From Planctomycetota bacterium (GTDB taxonomy: Bacteria; Planctomycetota; OFTM77), in assembly GCA_029260795.1 (NCBI GenBank), contig JAJDCO010000002.1, positions 50,440-114,439 on the forward strand: a stretch of 64,000 nt of DNA, in the 5' to 3' direction. Below the pieces are notes generated by a model, which was not told the origin of the DNA, made no database searches, and was given only the letters and a program-made list of their open reading frames with translations. Positions within the stretch are counted from its first letter, which is position 1; every line of letters begins with the position of its first letter. This document shows positions 35,501 through 43,591 of the stretch, piece after piece. The translations under genes and the position numbers were made by a program.

Positions 35501-36098
35501 CTCCCGCAAAGCGCTCGAAGCGCTCGGCCCCAAGGCGCGTTTCTTGCACATCGCGACCCACGGCTACTTCGCGCCCGACTCGGTGCCCTCGATCCGCGAC
35601 GAAAGGCCGATCGACGAGCAGCTCGGCTTCGGCACTCGCCAAACCACCCAAGACCGAGTCCGCGGCTTCGCGCCCATGGTGCTCTGCGGCCTCGCCTTCG
35701 CCGGCGCCAACAGTGAGCCGGACGCTTTCGGCCGGCTCGCCGGCGTGATGACGGCCGAGGAGCTAGCAACGCTCGACTTGTCGCACTGCGAGCTCGCGGT
35801 GTTGTCGGCCTGCGACACGAATGTCGGCGAGCGGCGGGCGGGACAAGGGATCGCGTCGTTGCAGCAGGCGCTGTACGCGGCGGGCGCGCGAGCGTCGATC
35901 ACGTCGCTCTGGAAGGTCCCCGATCAGGCGACGCGCGAGCTCATGGCCGACTTCTATCGCCGGATCTGGGTGCAGAAGAAGCCGAAGGCACAGGCGCTCT
36001 GGGAAGCGAAGCAGAAGCTGCGCAAGGCCAAGGACGAGCTCGGCGATCCCAAGTACACGCTGCGCGACTGGGCCGGCTGGGTACTGACGGGACGCTAA
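32547..36098 (+). CDS. Exported TPR-CHAT protein (caspase-like peptidase candidate)
   Basis: 1183 residues from ATG 32547, where a short signal-like helix starts (MLTLLIATLLALPIQEA). Residues about 20-150 are a beta-rich exported domain. Residues about 226-590 are nine near-identical TPR_10/12 units of 42 residues (consensus LPDDHPDLQSSRSNLALTLY, ALGDLxxAR, EKVLSV). Then come a helical linker and a C-terminal CHAT domain (about 830-1183) with the caspase-type dyad H1005 in HIATHGYF and C1089 in LSACDTN, and the closing WAGWVLTG strand. CHAT domains are clan CD peptidases; some TPR-CHAT proteins are activated by a partner bound through the TPRs. If the signal helix is real, this one works outside the cytoplasm, which is common in planctomycetes. 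No CRISPR or other trigger gene is nearby. Confidence 0.9.
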   Translation: MLTLLIATLLALPIQEALRDGEPHAFRLGLEDPVLEGMGPSKTFRYVIQSDDAVLFLYARSDELDLVLRAELKAPDKSSSGAAALLTGKRRSSVHEDDDSGGGTTPFLLIGHRGGGELRIRVAAKGSSAAGEAIVQVSESRETVATRAAATTAPVAIAEAKRLAAEGQHAAARAKLTSSIERLLSTEGAQRSLAIEYALFDLGLEARNRSDLNAANAAWAQVHERRSQTLPDDHPNLQSSRTNFALSIRDLGDLPGARALQEKVLSVHSKNLPDDHPDLLVSRSNLALTLGSLGDLARARSLQEKVLSVRSKNLPDDHPDLQSARSNLAWTLYVLGDLARARSLQEKVLSVRSQTLPGDHLDLLSARSNLATTIKALGDLPGARALEEKVLSVESKTWPDDHPKLQASRTNLASTLFALGDLQGARALNEKVLSVESQTLPDDHPDLQSSRSNLALTLYALGDLPGARVLFEKVVSVESKTLPDDHPDLQSSRSNLALTLYALGDLARARSVQENVLLVRSQTLPDDHPDLQLSRSNLALTLFALGDLTRARSVQEKVLSVRSQTLPDDHHDLQTSRSNLTLTLVRLGEVERAAELTQSIARGTRGALESFQETLSPREIEAMASGFDREIDTVLSFSGLAALPSADAEAFALVETARVAAACGRRLLRAEAEIGDEKTAELRSRLEQASAEVTRLSRSERSEGLFTAVREKELLQKQLRAVLTHQLEKKGRLFKPEASAIATALAPGDAAVGFWRYDPWELDEATPTFLPCVPSVLAYVVRPGKPLARVELGAAKDIEQAVKAWRRAIAAPTERGISREDPEDPVRARGEELRALVWDPIRESFGDAKRVIVALDGVLHLVPLDALPLGEGIVGDTLSIEVRTSLKELTVREEDLTSEPSLLALGGIEYDLPATWTASEESDAAELVREPGAVITRGAPKDIVRSWETSFTELPATESEVDAVAKYFAKVFQGKWAQVLKESNASRKALEALGPKARFLHIATHGYFAPDSVPSIRDERPIDEQLGFGTRQTTQDRVRGFAPMVLCGLAFAGANSEPDAFGRLAGVMTAEELATLDLSHCELAVLSACDTNVGERRAGQGIASLQQALYAAGARASITSLWKVPDQATRELMADFYRRIWVQKKPKAQALWEAKQKLRKAKDELGDPKYTLRDWAGWVLTGR
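33222..34330 (+). repeat. Nine 126-bp coding tandem repeats (TPR units)
   Basis: Units start about every 126 bases from 33222 (33348, 33474, 33600 and so on). Each encodes 42 residues, and the DNA is nearly identical between several units (for example, CTGGGCGATCTC and TTGCCGGACGATCATC recur). The high nucleotide identity points to recent duplication or gene conversion. Confidence 0.93.
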
Positions 36099-36412
36099 GG
36101 AAGCAGGGGCGTAGGCGCCGTTCGTTCGATCGGTCGTCACGGAGACGCGAACAGCTGCCGGCTCTCGAGGTCGATTTTCTCGACGGCGCTGCCGGGACAC
36201 TCGGCTCTCGAGACACGGAGCCACGACCGACATCGAGGGCCGAGCGAGCGCGGTGGAGCCGCCGCTGTTGTCCGCGTCTCGACTTTTGGGCACGAGGCTG
36301 AGCCACGACCGAACATCGTCCCCAGTTTCTCATGGAACAAATCGCAGCTCTTCTGCGAGCCTCCTGTTGACGTTCGGCACGATCAGCACACGTGGTCCGG
36401 AGGGTCGACAGG
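36099..36412. other. Intergenic region, short internal repeat only
   Basis: 314 bases with no convincing gene. The word GCCACGACCGA-ACATCG occurs twice (about 36221 and 36302) in similar contexts. A purine-rich GGAGGG near 36399 belongs to the start of the nuclease fusion gene. Confidence 0.35.
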
Positions 36413-38782
36413 ATGGCGATTTCAGCGCGTTCGACAGTGGTTCGGGGCGGGCTCGTGACGGTGGCGGTTTTGGGGGTCCTCTTTGCCGTCGGGTCACGGG
36501 GCTCCGCCGGAAGTCGCGGGCCCGAGCCGGCTTTGACCTCGACCTGGGGAATTGTCGGCCATCGCATTGTCGGCAGTCTCGCGGAGCGTCTGCTCACGGG
36601 CCCGACCCTGGCCCGTGTCGATGAGCTGCTCGATGGGGCGAGTCTTGGATTGGTCGCTTCCTGGGCCGATGGCGTCAAGCAGACGAGGAATCAGGGACCC
36701 GATCACTACCTCAACGTTCCACGCACGGCTCGTTCCGTCGACATGACTCGCGATGCCGCAGACGGCCGGAATGTCGTCGATGCGATTCGCCGTTATGCGG
36801 CCGTTCTCGCCGATGAAAGCTTGCCCAAGCTGGAACGATCCGAAGCGCTGAGATACCTCGTCCACTATGTCGGCGACGTCCACCAACCGCTCCACGTTTC
36901 ATTCGCCGATGATCGGGGCGGGAATGACGTCGAGGTCGAGTGCTTCGGAACGGCCCGCAGCCTGCACGCGGCTTGGGACTCCGGATTGATCACGCGGCGC
37001 GGCTCGGATTGGCGAGAGATCGAGGCCGACCTCGCCGGGAGGCTCACGCCCGCCCGCGTCGCGGCGCTCAGCGCTCAGACCGATCCCGTCGAGTGGGCCA
37101 ACGAGTCGCTCGCCATCACTCGGGACGTCTATGTCGAGCTTCCGGAGTTCGATGGCCAGTTGCTCGAAGACTACTACGCGCGCAACATCCATCGTGTCGA
37201 GGAGCGGTTGATCGCGGCCGGCGTTCGATTGGCCGCGCTACTCGAGCCCGTCCTCGCACGATCCGCCGCCGACGCGACGTCGCCGCCGCTGGCCGCCGCG
37301 CCGCCGCAACCGCCGACGATCTTCTTCGGCAACCTGCACAGCCATACCAGCTATAGCGACGGCTCGGGTACACCGGAGCAGGCCTATCGACACGCCCGGG
37401 ACGTAGCCGGCCTGGACTTCCTCGCCATTACCGAGCACAACCATGCCCGCGCGGAATGGGGGGCGGGGGATCGTCGCGATGGCTTGCTCATCGGTCTCGA
37501 TCCGACACTCTATGTCGGCCCGGCGGCCCAGGCCCTGATACCGGCCGCCCTGCGCCTCTCCGAGGACGGCGAGTTCATCGCACTCTATGGGCAGGAGTTC
37601 TCGACCATCTCGGCCGGCAACCATCTCAACGTGTTCGAGATCGGCGAGGTCATCGACGTGCCCAACGGCGAGTTCGATGATCTCGTGGTCTGGCTCGGAG
37701 CGCGCCCGGACTCTCAAGGGCAGCCCGCGATCCTTCAGTTCAACCATCCTTGGTCGTCGAGCTCTCCGGCCGCGAAGGAGTACGGCATCGACGACTTCGC
37801 GAACCAAGACTCCTGGGTCGAGGAGATGGACGAGCGCGTCCAGCTCATCGAGGTGATCAATGGTCCCGCCATGACGACCGTGCCCGGTCAGCAGCCGGCC
37901 CATGTTCGCGAGAAGGACTACCTCGACTACCTGAATCGCGGCTTCCATCTCGCCCCGACCGCGAACCAGGACAATCACTACTTCACCTGGGGCAGCTCGA
38001 CCGCAGCGCGCACGGGAGTGGTCACGAACGAGCTCACTCGATCGGCGCTGCTCGACGCGCTGAGGAATCGGCACGTGTATGCGAGCGAGGATGCCAATCT
38101 CGAGATCTCGGCTTGGATCGACGATCATCTCTGCGGAGACATCCTCCTCGACCTACCGAACGTCGGCGCCGAGCTCGACGTCCACTTCTGGATCCACGAT
38201 CGCGACGAGCCCGAGCGCACCTACGTGATCGACGTGCTCTCGGACACCGCCATCGGTGGCGAGCCGGCCGAGGTCGTGGAGAGCTACTCTTGGGAGGGGA
38301 ACGCGCTGGCACCTTTTCCGCTCGAGGGCCTCAGCTTCGCGCAGGAGGGGCAGTACTTCCTCTTTCGCGTGACGCAAGTCAGCGAGCACGGGGACTCGGA
38401 TCGCGCTTGGACCGCTCCCATCTGGATGGGCGGACCGGCCGGCCAACCCGAGCTCGACGTGCGCATCATCTCATTGCTGGCCAATCCGGCCGGTGACGAG
38501 CGGCTTGGCGAGGCGCTCACCCTGCGAAACTTCGGAACGACCTCGATCGTCCTAGACGATTGGCTCGTGCGCGACTTGGCCGGCAAGGTCTGGGTACTGT
38601 CGGGGACGCTTGCCGCCGACGAGGAGCGCCTCATCCTGCGTGCAGGGCAGGCGATGGCCATGAACAACGGCGGTGACACGATCGAGCTGATCACGGCCGA
38701 TGGTGAGGTCGTTCAGAGCGTAACCTACGAGTCGACGACTGAAGGCGAGACCCTCGTGGTGACGAACGCTCTCGACGGCTGA
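36413..38782 (+). CDS. Secreted S1/P1 nuclease - PHP phosphoesterase - lamin-tail fusion
   Basis: 789 residues from ATG 36413. A signal peptide precedes W45, the N-terminal tryptophan that ligates zinc in S1/P1 nucleases (WGIVGHRIVG, with H50). The first domain (45 to about 285) keeps the family core LRYLVHYVGDVHQPLHV with D155, H157 and H161, then RGGNDVEV and LHAAWDSGLI; these bind the three zinc ions of P1-type nuclease or phospholipase C. Residues about 304-525 are a PHP metal phosphoesterase (N307-LHSHTSYSDG, FLAITEHNH, a NQDNHY block). Residues about 678-789 are a lamin-tail domain (LRNFGTTSIVLDDWLVRD). Both enzymatic domains look complete. A reasonable role is extracellular breakdown of nucleic acids to nucleosides and phosphate, with the LTD for attachment. 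I know of no such three-part fusion. Confidence 0.88.
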   Translation: MAISARSTVVRGGLVTVAVLGVLFAVGSRGSAGSRGPEPALTSTWGIVGHRIVGSLAERLLTGPTLARVDELLDGASLGLVASWADGVKQTRNQGPDHYLNVPRTARSVDMTRDAADGRNVVDAIRRYAAVLADESLPKLERSEALRYLVHYVGDVHQPLHVSFADDRGGNDVEVECFGTARSLHAAWDSGLITRRGSDWREIEADLAGRLTPARVAALSAQTDPVEWANESLAITRDVYVELPEFDGQLLEDYYARNIHRVEERLIAAGVRLAALLEPVLARSAADATSPPLAAAPPQPPTIFFGNLHSHTSYSDGSGTPEQAYRHARDVAGLDFLAITEHNHARAEWGAGDRRDGLLIGLDPTLYVGPAAQALIPAALRLSEDGEFIALYGQEFSTISAGNHLNVFEIGEVIDVPNGEFDDLVVWLGARPDSQGQPAILQFNHPWSSSSPAAKEYGIDDFANQDSWVEEMDERVQLIEVINGPAMTTVPGQQPAHVREKDYLDYLNRGFHLAPTANQDNHYFTWGSSTAARTGVVTNELTRSALLDALRNRHVYASEDANLEISAWIDDHLCGDILLDLPNVGAELDVHFWIHDRDEPERTYVIDVLSDTAIGGEPAEVVESYSWEGNALAPFPLEGLSFAQEGQYFLFRVTQVSEHGDSDRAWTAPIWMGGPAGQPELDVRIISLLANPAGDERLGEALTLRNFGTTSIVLDDWLVRDLAGKVWVLSGTLAADEERLILRAGQAMAMNNGGDTIELITADGEVVQSVTYESTTEGETLVVTNALDG

Positions 38783-38870
38783 CACTCGTGCGATGCCGAT
38801 GCTTCGCGCCGCCGGACCGCGCCCGGGAGGCGCGTTGCTCTCCGACTGCTCAGCGTTGCACGGAGCGGAA

Positions 38871-38892
38871 CGCCTTGGCTGGACGCCAAGCG
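38871..38892. terminator. Possible bidirectional hairpin between convergent genes
   Basis: CTTGGC and GCCAAG enclose a five-base loop (TGGAC) between the nuclease fusion gene and the minus-strand YkgJ-like gene. The stem is short and has no U-run, so this is a weak call. Confidence 0.3.
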
Positions 38893-38925
38893 CTTTCGCT
38901 TCTCCCGGGCCGCCTCCTTCCCTTC

Positions 38926-39507
38926 TCAGCCCTTTGCCGCTTCGCAAGCCTCGACGACATCGGCGGCGAACTTCTTTCCGAAGGCCTGCTCCACGACCTC
39001 GACTACCGTCGGATCCAAGACCGGGTCGCGCCGGCGCCGACGAATGTTGCAGGGAAACGTGTATGCGTCGTCGGCAACCGAGAGCACGGGGTGCCGACCC
39101 TCGCTGACGGCGAGCGGCCACAGGGCGCAGGAGCGAGGTTTGGTGCGAAACGGATCGTGACCGTGCTCGAGGGCGGCGCTGTGAATCGAGCAGCGCGTCT
39201 GACCGTCGGCCCACCGATAGGCGAAGCGGCAGGTCCCGTCTTCGTCCGTATCGAGCGACCAGAGTGAGCGCTCGAGCTGGTCGAACGGGTTCTGGAGCGC
39301 GCCGTCCTCGATCAGGCCCGGCTGATACTGCGCCGCGAGAGGGATCCAGCCCGTGATCCGGTCGAGCTCCCGCTTGCCGATCACGACCTCGTAGGTGGAG
39401 CAGCAGCAACCGCGCTCGCTGCAGCGACGCGCATCGTAGCGGTGACGAAGCACGCGAAGCGCCTCGAGGTCCAGGCGGTAGTTTCCGACCTTCGGGATCC
39501 GAGTCAT
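38926..39507 (-). CDS. Cys-rich YkgJ/DUF3109-like metal-binding protein
   Basis: 193 residues from ATG 39507. Conserved cysteines occur in the order CSERGCCC, TCRF, RCSIHSAALEHG, SCALWPL and FPCN, and the surrounding IGKRELDRI, PRSCALWPL text fits the zinc/iron-chelating YkgJ or DUF3109 group, in which about eight Cys bind a metal or cluster. There is no signal peptide, so it should be cytoplasmic. The function of the family is poorly known; some members have been linked to protein modification or metal handling. It lies 96 bases downstream of larA on the same strand and may be co-transcribed with it. The ribosome-binding site is weak. Confidence 0.8.
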   Translation of the reverse strand: MTRIPKVGNYRLDLEALRVLRHRYDARRCSERGCCCSTYEVVIGKRELDRITGWIPLAAQYQPGLIEDGALQNPFDQLERSLWSLDTDEDGTCRFAYRWADGQTRCSIHSAALEHGHDPFRTKPRSCALWPLAVSEGRHPVLSVADDAYTFPCNIRRRRRDPVLDPTVVEVVEQAFGKKFAADVVEACEAAKG

Positions 39508-39603
39508 CGCACTCGACCGGGCAAAAGAGAGCTCGTCAATCGTTCACGGTGCCGCCGCTCGTCCGGGCGGGCGAGAGACTCTCACACGAAGCATCCGGCG
39601 AGA

Positions 39604-40911
39604 TCAAGCGCCGGTTTCCGGCAGCACTGGGCCCGTGCCCTCGAGACAGGGAATGGTCAGCGGGCCGTCGGGCAGCACGGCGACGCGCGCCTCGGGACCG
39701 ATCTCGTCCAGCCGCTCATCGAGGGCCGCCTGAAGATCGTCGATCGCTTCCAGCTTGCAGGCCTCGATCTGCTCGCGAGGCATGCGTGAGAACACGGCGA
39801 TGCGCGCCTTCTGTTGCAAGCCGGCCAAGATCTGAGCCTGCCACTGATCGAGGATCGGCTCTCGAGCCAGGACCGTGTCGAAGACGTCCTGTGGCGTCGC
39901 GCCGCTTCGCATGAGCTCGGCGAAGTTGCCATGGTCCGGCAGGCCGTCGCTGCACTCGCTCGCGACAAGGATCGTGCCGCCGGGCTTCACGATACGCGCG
40001 GCGGCCGAGATCCCCTTGACGGTCTGGTAGAGATTCTGATCGAGCGGGTATCCGCTGTTCGAGGTCACGACGACATCGAAGGCTTGCGCCACTGGGACCA
40101 TCGAGCTCTTGCGGACGTCCGTGCATCCGCGTTGGTGGGCGGTCTCGGGATCGCCGCAGTAGAAGCCCGTGATGGCCTTCTCGGAGTTCAGCGTCACGTT
40201 GATCAAGAAGTCGGCCGGGGAGAGATCGACGGCCGCGCGCATCTCGGCGTGCAGCGGATTGCTCTCGCGCTCACCCCAGGTGCTCATGGGATGGGCGATC
40301 AGCCGCGAGCTGTGCAGCCGGAAGATTGTCTCCAAGCTGGCTAGGCCGGGCGCAACGGCCTTCGGGCCGCCCGAGAACCCGGCGAAGAAGTGAGGCTCGA
40401 TGAAGCCGATCGCGATTCGACGATCCGCTTCGAGATAGGCACGGTCGAGCTCCACTGGCGTACCGGATGCCGTCGTGCCGACGGACTGATTGCGGCCCGC
40501 CTCGAAGGCATCATGGTTCGAGATACGAATGCGCCGGACCAGGTCCGCGCCGAACATGGCCTCGAGCTCTCGAGGCGAGCTCGGGCGATGAGTGCCGGTG
40601 CCGACCAGCACCGTGACTTGCTCCGGAGAAACGGGGAGCTCCTCGAGGAGCCACGGGATCAAGAGCTGATTGGGCACGGGGCGCGTCACGTCGGAGGTGA
40701 CGAGCACCACGCGGTCGCTCGGCGAGACGATGTCACGGAGGGGCGCCGAGCCAATCGGAGATCGGACCGCGCCTCGGAATGCCAACGCGCCGTCCGGCAG
40801 GGCGGCTTCGAAGCGCGGACGGATCAGCGTCCAGTCGGCGCGCTCGCGATCGGCACGGATCGAGACGGAACCGCGCCCGAACGCAACGGGGATGGCAGAA
40901 TCGGCGGACAT
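39604..40911 (-). CDS. larA: LarA-family nickel-pincer nucleotide-dependent racemase/epimerase
   Basis: 435 residues from ATG 40911, with GAGGAG six bases upstream; a longer frame upstream lacks a site. The sequence carries the LarA signature at the positions known from the Lactobacillus lactate racemase: H108 in GTGTHRP, H174 in EPHFFAGFSGGPKAV, K184 (the lysine that carries the NPN cofactor), and H200 (nickel ligand), plus the TSDVTRP motif near residues 72-78. LarA enzymes racemise or epimerise 2-hydroxyacids by hydride transfer to the pincer cofactor. The substrate is not necessarily lactate, since the family covers many hydroxyacids. No larB, larC or larE cofactor-synthesis gene lies in the window, so the cofactor must come from elsewhere in the genome. 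Confidence 0.9.
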   Translation of the reverse strand: MSADSAIPVAFGRGSVSIRADRERADWTLIRPRFEAALPDGALAFRGAVRSPIGSAPLRDIVSPSDRVVLVTSDVTRPVPNQLLIPWLLEELPVSPEQVTVLVGTGTHRPSSPRELEAMFGADLVRRIRISNHDAFEAGRNQSVGTTASGTPVELDRAYLEADRRIAIGFIEPHFFAGFSGGPKAVAPGLASLETIFRLHSSRLIAHPMSTWGERESNPLHAEMRAAVDLSPADFLINVTLNSEKAITGFYCGDPETAHQRGCTDVRKSSMVPVAQAFDVVVTSNSGYPLDQNLYQTVKGISAAARIVKPGGTILVASECSDGLPDHGNFAELMRSGATPQDVFDTVLAREPILDQWQAQILAGLQQKARIAVFSRMPREQIEACKLEAIDDLQAALDERLDEIGPEARVAVLPDGPLTIPCLEGTGPVLPETGA

Positions 40912-41216
40912 CGAAGCTCCTCGTGACACTGCGTGAGGTGTGCAGCGCTCACTATGCCGTCCGGCCGGGCCGAGGTCGATCGCGAGCTTCGTCGCACGAT
41001 CGCAGCCCACAGTCGCATCGGCAAGAAGTCCATCGAGAAGGTGGTCGCGGACTTCCTGCACCGGCCTGCACGGCGGCCGGTCGCTTCGGGCTGGTCGAAT
41101 CGCTGGGAAACTCGGTACGTCGCTCGCCTCGTTCCCGTTCCCATCATCAGAGGCGAGCTCGCCGAGGCAACGAGCAACGAGGGCTGGCCTCGGGGTTCCA
41201 AGGCAAGGAGAGTTGC

Positions 41217-41519
41217 ATGACCATTAAGACCAGTTTGATTGCCCTGTGCTTCCTGTTCGCGATCGGTTGGGCCGTCAGTGAGGCGCAGGACGCCAAGCCG
41301 AGCCTGATCAAGGCCAAGAAGAATTCGACCGCCGTCGTGTACGAAGGCATCTCCGACAAGGGCGATCTCAACCTGGCTGTCCAAGTTGCGGTCGACAAGG
41401 CTTTGGCCGACCAGCGTGGCGCCGATCGCCTGATCGAGTGGGAGCTCCAAACGGTCTCCGGTCGCAAGGGCGGGATCAAGGGCACCAACGAGATCCACGT
41501 CGCCATCCGGCTGAAATAA
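41217..41519 (+). CDS. Small secreted protein, possibly dodecin-like fold
   Basis: 100 residues from ATG 41217 with AAGGAG seven bases upstream. Residues 1-23 are a signal peptide (LIALCFLFAIGWAVSEAQ). The mature 77 residues read as strand, helix (LNLAVQVAVDKALADQ), strand (RLIEWELQTVSGRKG), strand (NEIHVAIRLK). That beta-alpha-beta-beta order, and the W-E-x-x-x-x-x-G-x-I spacing, recall dodecin flavin-binding shells, but dodecins are usually cytoplasmic and about 70 residues, so this is only a structural guess. The gene is divergent from larA. A hairpin followed by a T-rich stretch ends the transcript. Confidence 0.75.
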   Translation: MTIKTSLIALCFLFAIGWAVSEAQDAKPSLIKAKKNSTAVVYEGISDKGDLNLAVQVAVDKALADQRGADRLIEWELQTVSGRKGGIKGTNEIHVAIRLK

Positions 41520-41926
41520 GACCTCCCTTCGACGATGAAGCGGCCTCAGAGACGGACACCGCCTCTGGGGCCGTTCTTCTTCCGAGAGACCAGGGACAGA
41601 GAGCGAGAGCGGGCGGGCCGGCGCACGAGAGGGAGAGCCTCGTGCACCGGGCGACCTCCGGTGTCAGCCAGCGCGGGGAGACTCCTTCGGTTTCGTCGCG
41701 CTTGCTTTCATGGGTCTGCCATCCGAACGCACCCTGGCGGCGGGCGATTGACTTCGGCCAGCGCGGTGCCTACTGTCTCTCTTGCGTCCAAGACGCGATC
41801 CCAGGAAGAGACTCCCCCAGCTCCCATCCCCCGACGCGGTCGTTCCCCCTGGACGAAGCCGATCCGCTGCCAATGCCAGACGGACTCTCATGGCTTTCTC
41901 CTGAACGAAGAGAGAGGTGCACCGTG
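41520..41926. other. Intergenic region after terminator, nothing else recognised
   Basis: 407 bases. After the hairpin at 41542-41580 the sequence has purine-rich and pyrimidine-rich stretches and open frames on the plus strand, none with a signal, site or family. The frame leading into the next gene is open throughout but unlikely to be translated. Confidence 0.35.
41542..41580 (+). terminator. Rho-independent-type terminator
   Basis: GGCCTCAGAG (41542-41551) pairs with CTCTGGGGCC (41563-41572), one G-U wobble, followed by GTTCTTCTTCC. It lies 22 bases after the small secreted protein gene. Confidence 0.75.
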
Positions 41927-43396
41927 ATGAACCAACGGCCCCGGAGTCGGGCGACTCTCATCATGCTGGCGTTGGCCTGGCTCGTGCCCTCGCTCGCGAT
42001 CGCCCAGAAGAAGGAAGCCTCCGCCGCGCGTTCGAGCTTCTCGTTCGAGCCGAAGGAGACCGAGACCGTCCTCGCCTGGGCCATCCAGCTCGTGCGCGCC
42101 GGTCGGCTCGAAGAGGCGACCCAGCGCCTGAAGCAAGTGCCTCACGCCGACCCTCGCCTCGCCCGCGAGGCGGATCGCATCCAGGCACTCGCGAGCTATC
42201 GCGTCGAGCTGTTGGAGAGCAAGGTGGGCAAGGCCGTTCGCCTCGCCGAAGGCGCCGAGATCAGCCGAGTCACGGCCTTTGCCGATGGGCAGGTCGAGCT
42301 GAAGGACAAGGTACGGAGCTGGGCAGTGCCCGTGACGGCCATCGGTCCCGAAGCGCTGATCGCGATCCAGGGGCGGCGGGCGATATCGGGGGATCACGAG
42401 TGGATCGCCGGATACCTCCGTCTGCTGACGGGAGACTCGAGCTTCGAGCGGTACCTCAGTGATGAGGAAGAGCCCGATCGCGCGTTGATGGCCGATGCCG
42501 GCGACTACGCGAAGCTGGCGGGAATCGGTCGGGCGGCACAGATCCTCAACGATCTCGGAAGCGAGTCGGATCCCGCGGTCGCGTTGGATCTTCTGCGCTC
42601 ACTGACGTCGCAGCGTGACCTGCCCATGGTGCAGAGTCGACTCGTTTCGCTCCGTGAGCACGCGGCGGGCATCGTGGCACGGTCCTTCGATCCGAGCTCG
42701 TTGGAGACACTCGGTCTGCACGCCAAGATCGAGAAGACGGACGCGGGGACACCGAGGCTCGTCTACGACTTCGAGGATGCGAAGGAGCTCGAGGACTTCA
42801 TCGAGGACAAGGACTACCTCGAGTTCGATCGCGGGCGGCTCCGTGGCAAGGCGCGGGAGCTTCCGACCCGCTTCGAATTGAAGAACGGGGCTCTCGAGCT
42901 GCAGGGCGCCAGCTGCATTCGCCAAGTGCTTCGGTTTCGGGCTCCCATGAAGGTCCGGTATCGCGTCACCTACAAGTCGGCCCCCCAGGATCCGAATCCC
43001 GTGCTCATCGTCGGAATCTGCGCCGATGAGCGGGAGAGCCATGTCGGATTCGAGAACGTGAATCGCCTCTACTCGCTCGACCGCCAAAATGGCGTTCGAA
43101 AGAGACGGCTCTTCCAAGAGGCCAAGCTGCTCGCCGAGAAGTCCTACTCGATCGAGCTCGAGCACGACGGCGCTCAGACCGCCAAGGTCACTGTCGATAC
43201 GAACTGGCGGCAGGTCCAGTGCGGTCCGACCAAGCAAGGCCATGTGATTCTCTGGTTCCAGACCGAGAACGGCGTCCGCATCGATCGCCTGGAGATCGAG
43301 GGCGCGGTCGTTCTCGACGAGCGCGCCAAGCGACTGTGGGTCGACTCCCGGCTCACCGAGCTCGGATTCGCGGCTTCCGCGACGAAGGACGAGTAG
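41927..43396 (+). CDS. Secreted protein with helical N-terminus and LamG-like C-terminal domain
   Basis: 489 residues from ATG 41927 (an adjacent GTG at 41924 is possible); AGAGAGG lies upstream. Residues 1-24 are a signal peptide (LIMLALAWLVPSLAIAQ). Residues about 40-110 are helical, TPR-like (WAIQLVRAGRLEEATQRLKQ). Residues about 100-140 give an SH3-like beta strand set. Residues about 290-480 are a beta-sandwich of the concanavalin/LamG type (LVYDFEDAKELEDF, then FELKNGALELQG, HVILWFQTENGVRIDRLEIE), as found in many planctomycete exported proteins with a 3-keto-glycoside hydrolase-like fold. I see no catalytic residues, and the function is unknown. It stands alone. Confidence 0.8.
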   Translation: MNQRPRSRATLIMLALAWLVPSLAIAQKKEASAARSSFSFEPKETETVLAWAIQLVRAGRLEEATQRLKQVPHADPRLAREADRIQALASYRVELLESKVGKAVRLAEGAEISRVTAFADGQVELKDKVRSWAVPVTAIGPEALIAIQGRRAISGDHEWIAGYLRLLTGDSSFERYLSDEEEPDRALMADAGDYAKLAGIGRAAQILNDLGSESDPAVALDLLRSLTSQRDLPMVQSRLVSLREHAAGIVARSFDPSSLETLGLHAKIEKTDAGTPRLVYDFEDAKELEDFIEDKDYLEFDRGRLRGKARELPTRFELKNGALELQGASCIRQVLRFRAPMKVRYRVTYKSAPQDPNPVLIVGICADERESHVGFENVNRLYSLDRQNGVRKRRLFQEAKLLAEKSYSIELEHDGAQTAKVTVDTNWRQVQCGPTKQGHVILWFQTENGVRIDRLEIEGAVVLDERAKRLWVDSRLTELGFAASATKDE

Positions 43397-43591
43397 CCGC
43401 CGCACACCGGCGCGGGGACCGCTCTCTGATGCTTGTCGTGCCAAGGCCGTGCGGCCGGGCGTTGCGCGATGACAGGGAGCACGCGTCGTGACGGACTCCG
43501 TTCACGTCTCTGCTCACAGGGGCCAGACCGATCTGCGACGATCGAGGGCGCTCACCATCCTTGGCCCACTCTTCCGCTCGGAGGCGAATGA

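Noticed and set aside
32928..35651. Open frame of 907 codons on the minus strand
   Set aside because: It lies opposite the TPR-CHAT gene. Its repetitive Arg/Glu text is only the complement of the TPR units, and it has no start signal or domain.
40954..41220. Open frame of about 90 codons just before the small secreted protein, overlapping it by ATGA
   Set aside because: The overlap looks like coupling, but there is no ribosome-binding site, composition is Arg-rich with no domain, and it covers the divergent promoter region of larA.
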